DNA of 64,000 nucleotides from Azospirillum cavernae (GCF_003590795.1 NZ_QYUL01000002.1:1109001-1173000), one strand, 5' to 3'. Positions 18,183 to 27,690 are shown, counted from the stretch's first letter. The notes: generated by a model not told the origin, from the letters alone. Numbers and translations: made by a program.

Positions 18183-19082
18183 ATGATCGCGACGAGATGG
18201 GCGGGCGTCGCCGCGTCGGCCTTTGCGTTGTTGGCGCTGTGCGGCTTCCTCTTCGCCAGCCGGATCATGGTGGCGAAGGCGGCGCTTGGCGTCGGCGCGC
18301 ATCCCTTTCAGCTTGGCGTCGTCGGCAACGCCGGGGCCGGGCTGTGCCTGTTGCCCTGGCTGCTGGCCTCCGGGCAGGCGATCCCGCTCGGTCGGCGGTC
18401 GCTGATCCTGTATGGCGTGCTGGGGGTGGTCAGCGTCGCCATTCCGACGGTGCTGTCCCATTTCGTGGTCCAAAAGGTCGGCCCGGCCTACGCCGCCACC
18501 GTTTACGCGCTGTCGCCCTTGCTGACGATGAGCTTCGCGGCGGGGCTGGGGGTGGAGCGGATGTTTCTCCGCCGCTTCGCCGGAATCCTGCTCGGCTTTG
18601 TCGGGATGGTCACGCTGGTGCAGCAGGAATTGGCCCATCTTGATTTGGGCCAACCCCTGTGGGTGATAATTGGCTTGGCGGTTCCCGCCTGCGCGGCGCT
18701 GGGAAACATCATCCGCTCGGCCTATTGGCCCGCTGGGTCCTCGGCCTTGGCCTTTTCCTGCGGAACCCTGTTCACGTCAAGTCTGGCCGTCGCCGCTCTT
18801 GCCCCGGTCTTTGACGCTCCGGGGGAGTGGCGCTTCGCCGATCCGCCGCTTCTGGCGTGGCTGCTGGTTTTGATCGTCGTGTCAGCGCTGTCCTATGTGC
18901 TGAATTTCCGCCTGCAACAGATCGGCGGGCCGGTGGTGTTCAGCCAGATCGGTTATTGGGGAACCGGATTCGGCGTGTTGCTGGCCGCCGTCCTGTTCGG
19001 CGACGTGCTGACGCCGCTGTCGTTGCTGGGGCTGGGTTTGATCGTGTGGGGCGGTCTTCTGGCCCGCCGCCCGGATCGGTGA
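18183..19082 (+). CDS. DMT-superfamily (EamA) transporter
   Basis: A 299-residue membrane protein with about ten hydrophobic segments in two similar halves, as in EamA drug/metabolite transporters (GFLFASRIMVAKAALGVGAH; YAATVYALSPLLTMSFAAGLG; GPVVFSQIGYWGTGFGVLLA). The start at 18183 begins the first segment; the frame is open to 17898 but overlaps the LysR gene. The leader contains TTGTT-CCA-AACAA (18153-18165), a small palindrome that could be a regulator site. The substrate is unknown; efflux of a metabolite is likely. Confidence 0.87.
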   Translation: MIATRWAGVAASAFALLALCGFLFASRIMVAKAALGVGAHPFQLGVVGNAGAGLCLLPWLLASGQAIPLGRRSLILYGVLGVVSVAIPTVLSHFVVQKVGPAYAATVYALSPLLTMSFAAGLGVERMFLRRFAGILLGFVGMVTLVQQELAHLDLGQPLWVIIGLAVPACAALGNIIRSAYWPAGSSALAFSCGTLFTSSLAVAALAPVFDAPGEWRFADPPLLAWLLVLIVVSALSYVLNFRLQQIGGPVVFSQIGYWGTGFGVLLAAVLFGDVLTPLSLLGLGLIVWGGLLARRPDR

Positions 19083-19171
19083 TTTCGGCTCAACCGGGGT
19101 TGAACGCTTGTCGTTTGTCGGCGTGATCCCGCCTTGTCACAGTCGTCTCAGAAGAAATTTTGAGGTGACGC

Positions 19172-20668
19172 ATGACAAAACACGCGCAGGCGCAGGATTG
19201 GCGTGATCTTGCCGCCATGCTGACCTTGGAGGGACGGGCCTTCATCGACGGCTCCTTTTGTGGAGCGGCGGGCGGCGTGACCTTTCCTTGTGTCAACCCG
19301 GCGACGGATCGGGTGATCGCTGAGGTCGCCGCTTGCGGCGCGACGGATGTGGACCGGGCGGTGGCGGCGGCCCGGCGGGCTTTCGCCGATGGCCGTTGGC
19401 GCGGGTTGCCCCGGCGGACGCGGAAACGGGTTCTGCTCGACCTGTCGCGGTTGATGATGGCGAACCGCCGGGAATTGGCGCTGCTCGAATCGCTCGACAT
19501 GGGCAAGCCGGCGCGCGACGCCCACGCCGTGGACATCCCCTTCGCCGCGGACTGCGTCGCGTGGTACGCCGAGACCATCGACAAGCGCTATGACGAAATC
19601 GCCCCGTTGGATGATCCCGTCACGGCCTTGATCCGGCGGGAGCCGCTGGGCGTCGTCGGCGCCGTCACGCCGTGGAACTTCCCGCTGCTGATGGCCTGTT
19701 GGAAGATCGCCCCGGCGCTGGCGGTCGGCAATTCGGTGGTGGTGAAACCGTCGGAGCGCGCTTCGCTCAGCGTTCTGCGCTTCGCCGGGCTGGCCCATGA
19801 GGCGGGGTTGCCGCCGGGCGTGCTGAACGTGGTTCCCGGCCTGGGCGAAATCGCCGGGCGGGCGTTGGGCGAGCATGGCGACGTCGATTGTCTGGCCTTC
19901 ACCGGATCGACCGAGGTCGGCAAGCGCTTTCTGGCCTATTCCGCCGCGTCCAATCTGAAGCCGGTCTGGCCTGAATGCGGCGGCAAATCGGCGCAATTGG
20001 TCTTCGCCGACAGCGATCTTGATCTGGCGGCGCAGGGCGTGGTGGACGGGATTTTCTTCAACCAGGGGCAGGTCTGCAACGCCGGATCCCGCCTGCTGGT
20101 CCAGGAGGAGATCCACGAGGCGCTGTTGTCCCGGATCGTCGCCCACGCCGAACGGCTGCAACCGGGCGACCCGCTGGATCCCGACACCCGTTGCGGCGCG
20201 GTGGTGGACGCCGCCCACGCCGCCGCCATCCTGCGCGCGGTCGATGGGGCGCTCGCCGAGGGCGCCGATCTTTTGGCGGGCGGGGTTGGCGTGCGGATCA
20301 ACGGCGCGGGCAGCTTCGTCGCCCCGACCATCCTCGACCGGGTGACGCCGGAGATGGCCGTCTGGCGTGAGGAGATCTTCGGCCCGGTTCTGGCGGTCGC
20401 CAGCTTCCGCAGCGAGGCCGAGGCCTTGCGACTGGCGAACGACAGCCCTTACGCGCTGGCGGCGGGGCTGTGGACGCAGGATATGGCGCGAATCAACCGG
20501 CTGACCGGCGCGCTGCGGGCGGGGACCGTCTGGGTCAACAGCTATGACCGGCACGCGATGGCCACGCCCTTTGGCGGTTTCGGTCAATCCGGCTATGGCC
20601 GCGACCGTTCCCTGCACGCGCTCGACAAGTACAGCGGCCTGAAAACCATCTGGACCCACGCGGCCTGA
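19172..20668 (+). CDS. NAD(P)-dependent aldehyde dehydrogenase
   Basis: A full-length 498-residue aldehyde dehydrogenase. Landmarks are VVGAVTPWNFPLLMACWKIAPALA, VVKPSERAS, FTGSTEVGKRF, the general-base Glu in WPECGGKSAQLV and the catalytic Cys in FFNQGQVCNAGSRLL. The C-terminal block MATPFGGFGQSGYGRD resembles enzymes acting on gamma-glutamyl-aminobutanal and similar amino-aldehydes (PuuC type), but specificity is uncertain. A GAGGTG ribosome site precedes the ATG. The crotonase gene follows after 21 bases, so the two likely act in one catabolic route. Confidence 0.92.
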   Translation: MTKHAQAQDWRDLAAMLTLEGRAFIDGSFCGAAGGVTFPCVNPATDRVIAEVAACGATDVDRAVAAARRAFADGRWRGLPRRTRKRVLLDLSRLMMANRRELALLESLDMGKPARDAHAVDIPFAADCVAWYAETIDKRYDEIAPLDDPVTALIRREPLGVVGAVTPWNFPLLMACWKIAPALAVGNSVVVKPSERASLSVLRFAGLAHEAGLPPGVLNVVPGLGEIAGRALGEHGDVDCLAFTGSTEVGKRFLAYSAASNLKPVWPECGGKSAQLVFADSDLDLAAQGVVDGIFFNQGQVCNAGSRLLVQEEIHEALLSRIVAHAERLQPGDPLDPDTRCGAVVDAAHAAAILRAVDGALAEGADLLAGGVGVRINGAGSFVAPTILDRVTPEMAVWREEIFGPVLAVASFRSEAEALRLANDSPYALAAGLWTQDMARINRLTGALRAGTVWVNSYDRHAMATPFGGFGQSGYGRDRSLHALDKYSGLKTIWTHAA

Positions 20669-20689
20669 GCCAACGGAGCATTGACCATC

Positions 20690-21481
20690 ATGACCGACAT
20701 CGTTCTCAGCGCCCGCAAGGGGGCCGTCGTCACCCTGACCCTGAACCGCCCCGAAAAACTCAACGCCATCGACTTCGCCACCATCGAGCGGTTGCACGCC
20801 CTGCTGGATGGAATCGAGGCCGACGAGTCGGCGCGCGCCGTCATCCTGACCGGAGCCGGGGAGCGCGCCTTTTCCGCCGGGGCCGACATCCGCGAATTTT
20901 CCACCACGGTCTGGGCCGGGCCGGAAACCGCGCTGCGGGAGTTTGTCCGGCGCGGGCAGCGGTTGACCAGTCGCCTGGAATCCTTCCCCAAGCCGATCAT
21001 CGCCGCCGTCAACGGGCTGGCCTTTGGCGGCGGTTGCGAGGTGACGGAGGCCGTGCCGCTCGCCATCGCCAGCGAGCGGGCGCTGTTCGCCAAATCGGAA
21101 ATCAAGCTGGGCTTCCCGCCGCCCTATGGCGGAACCCAGCGGCTGCCCCGCCTGATCGGGCGCAAGCGGGCGTTGGCCATGCTGCTGACCGGCGACAGCG
21201 TCAGCCCGCAAGAGGCGCTGGCCGCCGGGTTGGTCAATCGGGTGGCGCCGCACGACCAGTTGCTCGACGCCGCGCAGGAGCTGGCCGAACGGATCGCGGC
21301 GATGCCGCCGCTGGCCGTCGCCGCCTGTCTGGCCGCGACGACGCGGGGGCTGAATCTGTCGATTGACGAGGGCTTGGCGGTCGAGGCCAGCCAGTTCGCC
21401 CGCGTCGCCGCCACCCAGGACATCCGCGAGGGGATTTCCGCCTTTTTGGAAAAGCGCCCGGCCCACTTCACCGGGCGTTGA
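20690..21481 (+). CDS. Enoyl-CoA hydratase/isomerase family protein
   Basis: A 263-residue crotonase. The family parts are LTLNRPEKLNAIDF, the oxyanion stretch FSAGADIREFS, AAVNGLAFGGGCEVTEAVPLAIAS and EIKLGFPPPYGGTQRLPRLIG, with Glu present in the usual catalytic places. It should act on an acyl-CoA. The ATG at 20690 is used; a TTG nine bases upstream is in frame. It is probably co-transcribed with the aldehyde dehydrogenase. Confidence 0.9.
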   Translation: MTDIVLSARKGAVVTLTLNRPEKLNAIDFATIERLHALLDGIEADESARAVILTGAGERAFSAGADIREFSTTVWAGPETALREFVRRGQRLTSRLESFPKPIIAAVNGLAFGGGCEVTEAVPLAIASERALFAKSEIKLGFPPPYGGTQRLPRLIGRKRALAMLLTGDSVSPQEALAAGLVNRVAPHDQLLDAAQELAERIAAMPPLAVAACLAATTRGLNLSIDEGLAVEASQFARVAATQDIREGISAFLEKRPAHFTGR

Positions 21482-21492
21482 GCGGGGGGCGT

Positions 21493-22341
21493 TTAGACCT
21501 GAAACAGCTCCAGCACCGCGCCGGAGGAATCCAGACCGGCGCACACCAGATGGCCGCCAAAGCCGCAACCGCCGTCCAGCGAGACTCCGACCGTTCCGGC
21601 GGACACGCCCTGTTGGGCCGGGTCAAAGCCGCGCACCACCCGGTTGAAGGCGCCATAGGGGCTGACGAGTCGGGAAAACGCGCCGCCGCCCCACCAAAAG
21701 GCGTCGCCCTGCTCGCCCAAGGGGCGGGTAGGGTCAAGACCGGCGCTGACCAGCAGCACGCCGCCCTCGCCGCCCGCCGCCGCGTCGGAGCCGTCGGCGT
21801 TGCCGGTGTAGGCGGCGCGGCGCAGGGCGTTGAACAGGGCGTCATGGCCGGGATGGGCCTGCATGGCTTGGCGCAGCTCGCGCGTCCAGCGGCCCAGCAT
21901 CACCGCGCCGCCGCGCGCGGCGGCCATGCCCGCTTCCGGCGTGCCGCCATAGGCGGCCAGCGTCGGGCCAAGCCCCTGCTTCAGCATCCAGTCGAGCACA
22001 TGGCGGGGATCGGGGGCGAAATGGAGTTGCAGCAGCTTCTGCCACATCTCTTCCTGCGCGCCGCGCAGATAGACGATGTCGGACGCCAGCATGCCCGGCA
22101 CGCCCAACAGAGCGCAACGAAAGGACAGCAACTGGTCCATGGTTTCGATCACCCGGTCGCCGCGACCGATCATGTTGCCGAGATAGACCAGCCGGTCGCC
22201 GGGGCGGAAACGCTGGGCGATGGCGTGGTGCATCGCGTCCAGATGATCGGGCTGGGCGTGGATGGCCCCGATGGCCCAGATGTGCCGGGGACGCCCGAGA
22301 ACGGCAAAGCGGGTGTCGGCAATTTTCTGCTGGTCAGCCAT
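21493..22341 (-). CDS. Calcineurin-like phosphoesterase-fold protein lacking metal ligands
   Basis: A 282-residue protein whose segments line up with the PPP/ApaH type of phosphatase, but whose active-site motifs are all altered. GDIHG reads GAIHA (AIGAIHAQPDHLDAM), GDxVDRG reads GNMIGRG (LVYLGNMIGRGD), GNHE reads GAQEE (LRGAQEEM), and the later HAG and HGH motifs read SAG and RGF. Spacing and surrounding hydrophobic pattern are retained, so the fold is probably intact. It should be unable to bind the two metals and is likely a pseudoenzyme. The start at 22341 is chosen (MADQQK). The neighbour carD is on the same strand, 171 bases upstream. Confidence 0.8.
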   Translation of the reverse strand: MADQQKIADTRFAVLGRPRHIWAIGAIHAQPDHLDAMHHAIAQRFRPGDRLVYLGNMIGRGDRVIETMDQLLSFRCALLGVPGMLASDIVYLRGAQEEMWQKLLQLHFAPDPRHVLDWMLKQGLGPTLAAYGGTPEAGMAAARGGAVMLGRWTRELRQAMQAHPGHDALFNALRRAAYTGNADGSDAAAGGEGGVLLVSAGLDPTRPLGEQGDAFWWGGGAFSRLVSPYGAFNRVVRGFDPAQQGVSAGTVGVSLDGGCGFGGHLVCAGLDSSGAVLELFQV

Positions 22342-22512
22342 GCCTGTGCAAACGCCCACACTCTGCCGGGGAAGATTCCGCAGCGGAGTGTAGGCGTGTC
22401 GCGCGACAGAAACAAAGCTGAAAAGAGAAACCGGAAGCGCGGCTTAGCGACACAATCAATCAAGCTGAGCCGCGCCGGTTTTCAACGCATTTGACGCAAA
22501 GACCAACTAAGA

Positions 22513-23013
22513 TCAAGCGGCCTTGGACAACACCGATTCCAGACGCTCGGTCGCCTTCGTCTCGTCGATCATTTCGACGGCGGCCAATTCGCGGGCCAGA
22601 CGCTCCAGCGCGGCCTGATAGATTTGGCGTTCGCTGTAGGACTGGTCGGACTGGTCGGCGCCACGGTACAAATCGCGCACCACCTCGGCGATGGAGACCG
22701 GATCGCCCGAATTGATCTTGGCCTCATACTCCTGAGCGCGGCGGCTCCACATGGTGCGGCGGACGCGCGAACGGCCTTGCAGAGTCTCCAGCGCGACCTT
22801 GATCCGGTCCTTGGTGGACAGGCGGCGCAGGCCGGAGTTGCGGGCCTTCGGCACCGGAACCTTGAGCGTCATCCGCTCTTTCTCAAACGTGATCGCGTAA
22901 AGCTGAACCTCAAGGCCAGCGATGCTGTGGGTTTCGATCCCTTCGACTCGACCGACGCCATGAGCCGGATAAACGACGAAGTCGCCGGCTTCGAAGTCAA
23001 GCTTGTTCAACAT
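22513..23013 (-). CDS. CarD-family transcriptional regulator
   Basis: A 166-residue protein with the CarD/TRCF RNA-polymerase-interacting domain at the N-terminus (FEAGDFVVYPAHGVGRVEGIETHSIAG, residues 8-34, on to about 70), followed by a helical DNA-binding part (RRTMWSRRAQEYEAKINSGD). CarD proteins bind the polymerase beta subunit and stabilise open complexes at rRNA and other promoters. The fdxA-carD order is common in alphaproteobacteria. It has its own strong promoter and a leader of about 175 bases. Confidence 0.95.
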   Translation of the reverse strand: MLNKLDFEAGDFVVYPAHGVGRVEGIETHSIAGLEVQLYAITFEKERMTLKVPVPKARNSGLRRLSTKDRIKVALETLQGRSRVRRTMWSRRAQEYEAKINSGDPVSIAEVVRDLYRGADQSDQSYSERQIYQAALERLARELAAVEMIDETKATERLESVLSKAA

Positions 23014-23197
23014 GTGGGTTGGCTCTCACTTCTCGCGATCACGCCATTTTGCCGCCCCGGTGGAAGGGACGAAAAAAGACCTTGAGACGGTTGTGGCGCC
23101 GTGGGGATGGGATCCATCCACGACGATCGCAAACATCGGTTCGGTCCTTGGACGTTGGGAAAACCGGCAATGGCGCGAAGGCCGGCTCCGGGCGCGC

Positions 23198-23226
23198 ATT
23201 ATAGCGATGTTACGCCCAAGTTACAA
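23198..23226 (-). promoter_or_regulatory. Sigma-70-type promoter of carD
   Basis: On the minus strand the -35 box is TTGTAA (23221-23226) and the -10 box a consensus TATAAT (23198-23203), with a 17-base spacer. Transcription should start near 23190, giving a long leader to the carD start at 23013. A hairpin with 8-bp stem CGGACGGT/ACCGTCCG (23245-23267) lies just upstream of the -35 box; it could be an operator or the 3' end of fdxA mRNA. Confidence 0.75.
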
Positions 23227-23340
23227 AGGGAACGCGCAAGCCGCCGGACGGTTTTATCCACCGTCCGACCATGGCCGACCCGTCCATTTTGCATGGCAAC
23301 ATATTTGGCGGACGGGGGTGAAACCGCCGCGACTCCGTAC

Positions 23341-23676
23341 TTAGGCGCCGGAACCCGGCTTGGGCGACAGCAGATCGAGCTTGCCGGATTTGCCCTTCCA
23401 CTCGTCGGCGTCGGGCAGGGCGTCCTTCTTGCGCGTGATGTTCGGCCATTTCGTGGCGTAATCGCGGTTCAGCTCCAGCCACTTGGTCGCGCGGTCGTCG
23501 GTGTCGGGGACAATCGCCTCGGCCGGGCATTCCGGCTCGCACACGCCGCAGTCGATGCATTCGTCCGGGTGGATCACCAGCATGTTCTCACCCTCGTAGA
23601 AGCAATCCACGGGGCAGACCTCGACGCAGTCGGTGTACTTGCACTTGATGCAATCGTCGGTGACGACGTAAGGCAT
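23341..23676 (-). CDS. fdxA: Ferredoxin FdxA (7Fe/8Fe type)
   Basis: A 111-residue bacterial ferredoxin. Cysteines are arranged as [19 protein letters not shown] and [17 protein letters not shown], as in ferredoxins with one 3Fe-4S and one 4Fe-4S cluster. The C-terminal 50 residues ([17 protein letters not shown]...) are the extension typical of FdxA. It acts as a cytoplasmic electron carrier. The gene lies upstream of carD on the same strand. Confidence 0.95.
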   Translation of the reverse strand: MPYVVTDDCIKCKYTDCVEVCPVDCFYEGENMLVIHPDECIDCGVCEPECPAEAIVPDTDDRATKWLELNRDYATKWPNITRKKDALPDADEWKGKSGKLDLLSPKPGSGA

Positions 23677-23761
23677 GATGTTCTCTCTCCGCTGTTCCAG
23701 CCGAACGATTCGGATCCGTCTTATCCGAGGAAGCCGCGCCGGATTGCCAACCCGCGCCTCC

Positions 23762-24670
23762 CTAGCACGCCGTCGCGAGCCTCTTCAACCCTGTGTGTGG
23801 TGTGGGCGCTTGCGTCGCGGGATGTTCGGACACCGCGTCCAGGAAGGCGCGCAGGCTGGCCGTCTCGACGCCGTCGGCGCGGCGGACGAACAAGGTGGGC
23901 ATCCGGGCCAGGGAGTCGGGCAGCGGTCGCCAGGCCAGCGTGCGGCGCCACGGCTCGCGCTCCACCACCGAACGCGGCATGACGGTGACGCCCATGCCCG
24001 CCCCCACGCATCCCAATATGGCGTCGAGCGAGCCGAATTCCATGACCCGGTACGGCACCCGCCCGGCGTCGCGCATCGCCATCTCCGCCCGCCCGCGATA
24101 GGCGCAGGAGCGAGCGAAGCCGATCAGCGTGCGGCGCCCGGACTCGCTGGTCAGACCGGATACGGGTTCGACCAACACCAACTCTTCGTCAAAGACCGGA
24201 ACGGCGATCAGATCGGGGTGATCGACCGCCCCGCCGACAAAGGCCCCGTCGATCCGACCGGCCAGAACCTCGATCAACAGCGTCTCGGTCGGGCCGGGGG
24301 CGATGGTCAACTCAACCGTCGGGTGATCGGCGTGAAAGCGCGCCAAAATCGGCGGCAGGCGCACCGCCGCCGTCGATTCCATGGCGCCGATGGCCAGCCG
24401 CCCGCCACGCCCGGCGGCGTCGGCCACCGCGTCGCGCGCCTGGGCGACCAGCCGCAGCACGCGGTCGGCGTAATCGGCCAGCACCCGCCCTGCCGGGGTC
24501 GGGGCCATGCCCCGGCTCATTCGATGGAACAGATCGACGCCCAGATCCTCTTCCAGCCTTTTGATCCGCGCCGTCACGTTCGACTGGACGCAATGCAGCG
24601 TTTCCGCCGCGCGGCTGACGCTGCCGGTGTCGGCCACCGCCTTGACGACGCGCAACCCTGCCAGATCCAT
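23762..24670 (-). CDS. LysR-family transcriptional regulator
   Basis: A 302-residue LysR protein with helix-turn-helix [39 protein letters not shown] near the start (MDLAGLRV, 24670). A C-terminal effector domain follows. It is divergent from an MFS transporter gene (24853) with 182 bases between them, the usual arrangement in which the regulator controls the transporter and itself. It resembles the LysR proteins commonly found next to YbfB-type MFS genes. Confidence 0.9.
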   Translation of the reverse strand: MDLAGLRVVKAVADTGSVSRAAETLHCVQSNVTARIKRLEEDLGVDLFHRMSRGMAPTPAGRVLADYADRVLRLVAQARDAVADAAGRGGRLAIGAMESTAAVRLPPILARFHADHPTVELTIAPGPTETLLIEVLAGRIDGAFVGGAVDHPDLIAVPVFDEELVLVEPVSGLTSESGRRTLIGFARSCAYRGRAEMAMRDAGRVPYRVMEFGSLDAILGCVGAGMGVTVMPRSVVEREPWRRTLAWRPLPDSLARMPTLFVRRADGVETASLRAFLDAVSEHPATQAPTPHTGLKRLATAC

Positions 24671-24852
24671 GCCCGCTTCCTTTCCGCCGCCCATGCCCTG
24701 CCGCCGACGGGGCCGCCTGCTTTTTGCGCAGATCTCCCATCACTGAAAGTGGAGTGTATCATCAGAACAATTCATTGGAAATGAGTGGCGAGCCGCGATC
24801 ATGATGGTTGGCGACACCAAGTTTTTCCTTACGGCCACAGGCGGATCCCACC

Positions 24853-26064
24853 ATGTTTCGCGTGCTCATCGGCGGCGTCATCGCGCTCGCCATCGCCATG
24901 GGGGTGGCGCGCTTCGCCTTCACCCCGATCCTGCCCGCGATGCAGGCGGCGACCGGCTTGGGGGCCGATGGGGCGGGCTTCCTCGCCTCGCTGAATTATC
25001 TGGGTTATTTCCTGGGGGCGCTGGGGGCCGGGCTGGTCCCGCATGGCCCCGTCCGCACTGCCGTCTTCCGCGCGGCGCTGGCGTTGAGCGTCGGCAGCAC
25101 GGCGGCGATGGGGCTGGATTTCGGCGACGCCGAATCCGCGATGTTGCCCTGGAGCGTTTTGCGTTTTGTCTCCGGCGTGTCGAGCGCCGGGATTTTCATT
25201 CTGGGCATCGCCATGGTGCTCGACACGCTGGTTCGCGCGCAGGGCGAACGCTGGGCCGGGTGGCTGTACACCGGGGTTGGGGTGGGCATCGCCTCGTCGG
25301 GGCTGTTCGTGGCGCTGATTGGGGGGCGGCTGAGCTGGACCGGCGATTGGTTGGCGTTGGGCGGGATCTGCGCGGTGGCTGGGTTGTTCCCTGCGCTGTG
25401 GGTGACGGATCCGCCGCCGGTGGCTGCGCCGCCGGTTTCTGGGGCGGACGCGGGCGGTGGCAAGGCGGCGGCGCTGTCGCTTCCCTTGCTGCTGCTGACC
25501 GTCGCCTATTTCCTGGAGGGCGGCGGCTACATCGTGTCGGGCACCTTCCTGGTGTCGATTCTCAAGACCATGCCGGAAACCGCCGCCGTCGGTCAGGCGG
25601 CCTGGATCGTCGTCGGGTTGGGCGCCATGGGGGCGGGGGTGTTTTGGGCGGCGGTGGCCCGACGCTTCGGCTCCTGGTGGGCGTTGATCCTGGCCCATCT
25701 CGCGCAGACCGTCGGCATCCTGCTGCCGATGACCGGATCGCCGGTGGCGGCGGTGCTGTCGGCCCTGCTGTTCGGCGGCACCTTTGTCGGCATCGTCTCG
25801 CAGGCCTTCGCGCTGGGCCGCTCGCTGTCCAGTGGCGGCGCGGCGCGGGTGGTCGGGGCGCTGACCGCCGTCTATGGGGTCGGGCAGATCATCGGACCGC
25901 TGCCCGCCGGGCTGGTGGTGGCGCGCACCGGCAGCTTTGACTCCGCCTTGCTGGGGGCCGCCGCCGCCGTGGTGCTGGGCGCGCTGTTGCTGGCGCTGGG
26001 GGCCTGGATTGCCGGGCGGCAAGCGCGGGTGAGGGCGGTGGCGTCGATGGGCGCGGCGTCGTAA
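24853..26064 (+). CDS. MFS transporter, YbfB/YjiJ type
   Basis: A 403-residue membrane protein with about twelve hydrophobic segments. The N-terminus (RVLIGGVIALAIAMGVARFAFTPILP) and LASLNYLGYFLGALGAGL are characteristic of the YbfB/YjiJ family of the major facilitator superfamily. The start at 24853 is preferred over upstream in-frame ATGs because it begins the conserved segment. It is divergent from a LysR gene that probably regulates it. The substrate is unknown. Confidence 0.9.
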   Translation: MFRVLIGGVIALAIAMGVARFAFTPILPAMQAATGLGADGAGFLASLNYLGYFLGALGAGLVPHGPVRTAVFRAALALSVGSTAAMGLDFGDAESAMLPWSVLRFVSGVSSAGIFILGIAMVLDTLVRAQGERWAGWLYTGVGVGIASSGLFVALIGGRLSWTGDWLALGGICAVAGLFPALWVTDPPPVAAPPVSGADAGGGKAAALSLPLLLLTVAYFLEGGGYIVSGTFLVSILKTMPETAAVGQAAWIVVGLGAMGAGVFWAAVARRFGSWWALILAHLAQTVGILLPMTGSPVAAVLSALLFGGTFVGIVSQAFALGRSLSSGGAARVVGALTAVYGVGQIIGPLPAGLVVARTGSFDSALLGAAAAVVLGALLLALGAWIAGRQARVRAVASMGAAS

Positions 26065-26196
26065 GGGGTAGGCGTCGGACTGCGACAATACGCGTCCGTT
26101 TCCATAACCCGCCGTCGCTTCCGCCGATCATCCGCTTTGGTTACAGTTCCCCCGCACCGCACAACCGACTGTGCGGGACAACAAAATGGGGGAATC

Positions 26197-26607
26197 ATGA
26201 AACGCAAGCTCGTCCCGGACGTCGTCAAGTCGCAGGAACTGATTCTGGTGTCGGAAGACACCTCGGTCGCCACCGTGTCGAAGATGATGGCCGACAACAA
26301 CATCGGCGCGGTGCTGGTGGTCAATCACGGCGCGCTGGTCGGCATCGTCACCGAGCGCGACCTGAACAACAAGGTTCTGTCGAAGGATCTGGATCCAGCG
26401 TCGGTCGAGGTCGCCAGCGTGATGACCCGCAATCCCGACACCCTGCCGCCCGACGCCGACGCGGTCGAGGCGTTGACCCTGATGCATTCCAAGCATTACC
26501 GCCATCTGCCGATCACCCAGGGCAAGCGCGCGGTCGGCATCGTGTCGATCCGCGACCTGTTCAAGGTGGCGTATGAGCATCTGATGGCCGAACAGGCGAC
26601 GGCCTGA
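26197..26607 (+). CDS. CBS-domain pair protein
   Basis: A 136-residue protein made of two CBS motifs: SEDTSVATVSKMMADNNIGAVLVV...GIVTERDL and PPDADAVEALTLMHSKHYRHLPI...GIVSIRDLF. Such proteins bind adenine nucleotides and sense energy state, controlling partner proteins in the cytoplasm. The start at 26197 is chosen; the frame is open upstream to 26137. It stands alone; no obvious partner is encoded next to it. Confidence 0.92.
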   Translation: MKRKLVPDVVKSQELILVSEDTSVATVSKMMADNNIGAVLVVNHGALVGIVTERDLNNKVLSKDLDPASVEVASVMTRNPDTLPPDADAVEALTLMHSKHYRHLPITQGKRAVGIVSIRDLFKVAYEHLMAEQATA

Positions 26608-26653
26608 ACCGTCGCCTGCTATTCAATTGGCTGGATCGGAACCCGGCGGGGCC

Positions 26654-27379
26654 TCAGTGCCCCGCCGCTTTCTTTCGGCGGGCCAACGCCATCAGGTTGA
26701 GCGATTCGACCAGCGCCGAGAAGGCGATGGCGAAATACAGATAGCCCTTGGGAATGTGGAAGCCGATGCCGTCGGCGACCAGCGCGACGCCGACCAGCAG
26801 CAGGAAGGACAGCGCCAGCATCTTCACCGTGGTGTGGCGGTTGACGAAATCGCCGACCGGACCGGAGGCGAACAGCATCACCGCCATGGCGATGACGACC
26901 GCCGCGATCATCACCGGCAGATGATCGGACATGCCGACCGCCGTGATGACGCTGTCCAGCGAGAACACGATGTCCAGAAACATGATCTGGATGACGACGG
27001 AGCGGAAGCTGGCGATTTTGGGCGCCGCCCCTTCCTCCTCATGGCCTTCGACCGTGTGGTGAATCTCCAGCGTGCCTTTGGCCAGCAGGAACAGGCCGCC
27101 GCCAATCAGGATCAGGTCGCGCCCCGACACCGCCCAGCCCAGAATGGTGAACATCGGTTGGGTCAGTTGCGCCACCCAGGCGATGGAAGCCAGCAGCATG
27201 AGGCGGGTCAGCAGCGCCAGCGCCAGACCGACCTGACGGGCCTTGTGCTGCTGGTGGGCGGGCAGCTTCGACGCCATGATTGAGATGAAGATGATGTTGT
27301 CGATGCCCAGCACGATTTCCAACGCGGTCAGCGTCAGAAGGCTGGCCCAGACATTCGGGTCGGCGAGCAGGTCGAACAT
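26654..27379 (-). CDS. TerC-family integral membrane protein
   Basis: A 241-residue protein with seven hydrophobic segments. The signature acidic membrane stretches are both present: TALEIVLGIDNIIFISI near the start and IMFLDIVFSLDSVITAVGM in the middle. TerC proteins are linked to manganese export or metal loading of secreted enzymes. The leader (27380 onward) was checked for a manganese riboswitch, and none was convincing. It is convergent with the CBS gene. Confidence 0.93.
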   Translation of the reverse strand: MFDLLADPNVWASLLTLTALEIVLGIDNIIFISIMASKLPAHQQHKARQVGLALALLTRLMLLASIAWVAQLTQPMFTILGWAVSGRDLILIGGGLFLLAKGTLEIHHTVEGHEEEGAAPKIASFRSVVIQIMFLDIVFSLDSVITAVGMSDHLPVMIAAVVIAMAVMLFASGPVGDFVNRHTTVKMLALSFLLLVGVALVADGIGFHIPKGYLYFAIAFSALVESLNLMALARRKKAAGH

Positions 27380-27654
27380 GAGGCGGTGGCTCCGGGAAGC
27401 GCGGGAGGATGGGGAGCGGGCGCCGAAGGGCGTTCCCAGACCGCGACCACATGAGGGCGCGTTGACCGTCCTGCAAGAGGGCGCGGGAGAATTTCCGCGA
27501 TCATCCGACAGGTTCAGGCCGACGACCTGTTCACGCGATGGCGCTCTGTGCGGGGAGTTTTAACCGTGGCGCGTTTTCGATCAAGCGCGATGGAGCGCCG
27601 GTGTTTTGGGCGCGGCGGGTATCGCCTGTTTTTGCGGCACAATTCCCTGCGCAC
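27380..27654. other. Gene-free stretch upstream of terC
   Basis: No gene is seen in these 275 bases. They should hold the terC promoter. One hairpin, ACAGGT...ACCTGT (about 27510-27532), is visible. No yybP-ykoY-type motif was convincing. Confidence 0.5.
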
Positions 27655-27690
27655 AAAAAAACCGCCGCTAAGCCGGGAGGCCTAGCGGCG
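27655..27690 (-). terminator. Intrinsic terminator of the candidate small RNA
   Basis: An 8-bp stem, CGCCGCTA/TAGCGGCG, with an inner 3-bp GCC/GGC pairing, is followed on the minus strand by seven T residues (plus-strand A at 27655-27661). It lies 276 bases before the terC start and about 300 bases after the LysR stop, so it belongs to a separate transcript. Confidence 0.8.

Noticed and set aside
27380..27654. A yybP-ykoY manganese riboswitch before terC
   Set aside because: Only a simple hairpin (ACAGGT/ACCTGT) is seen; the conserved loop motifs of that riboswitch could not be matched.
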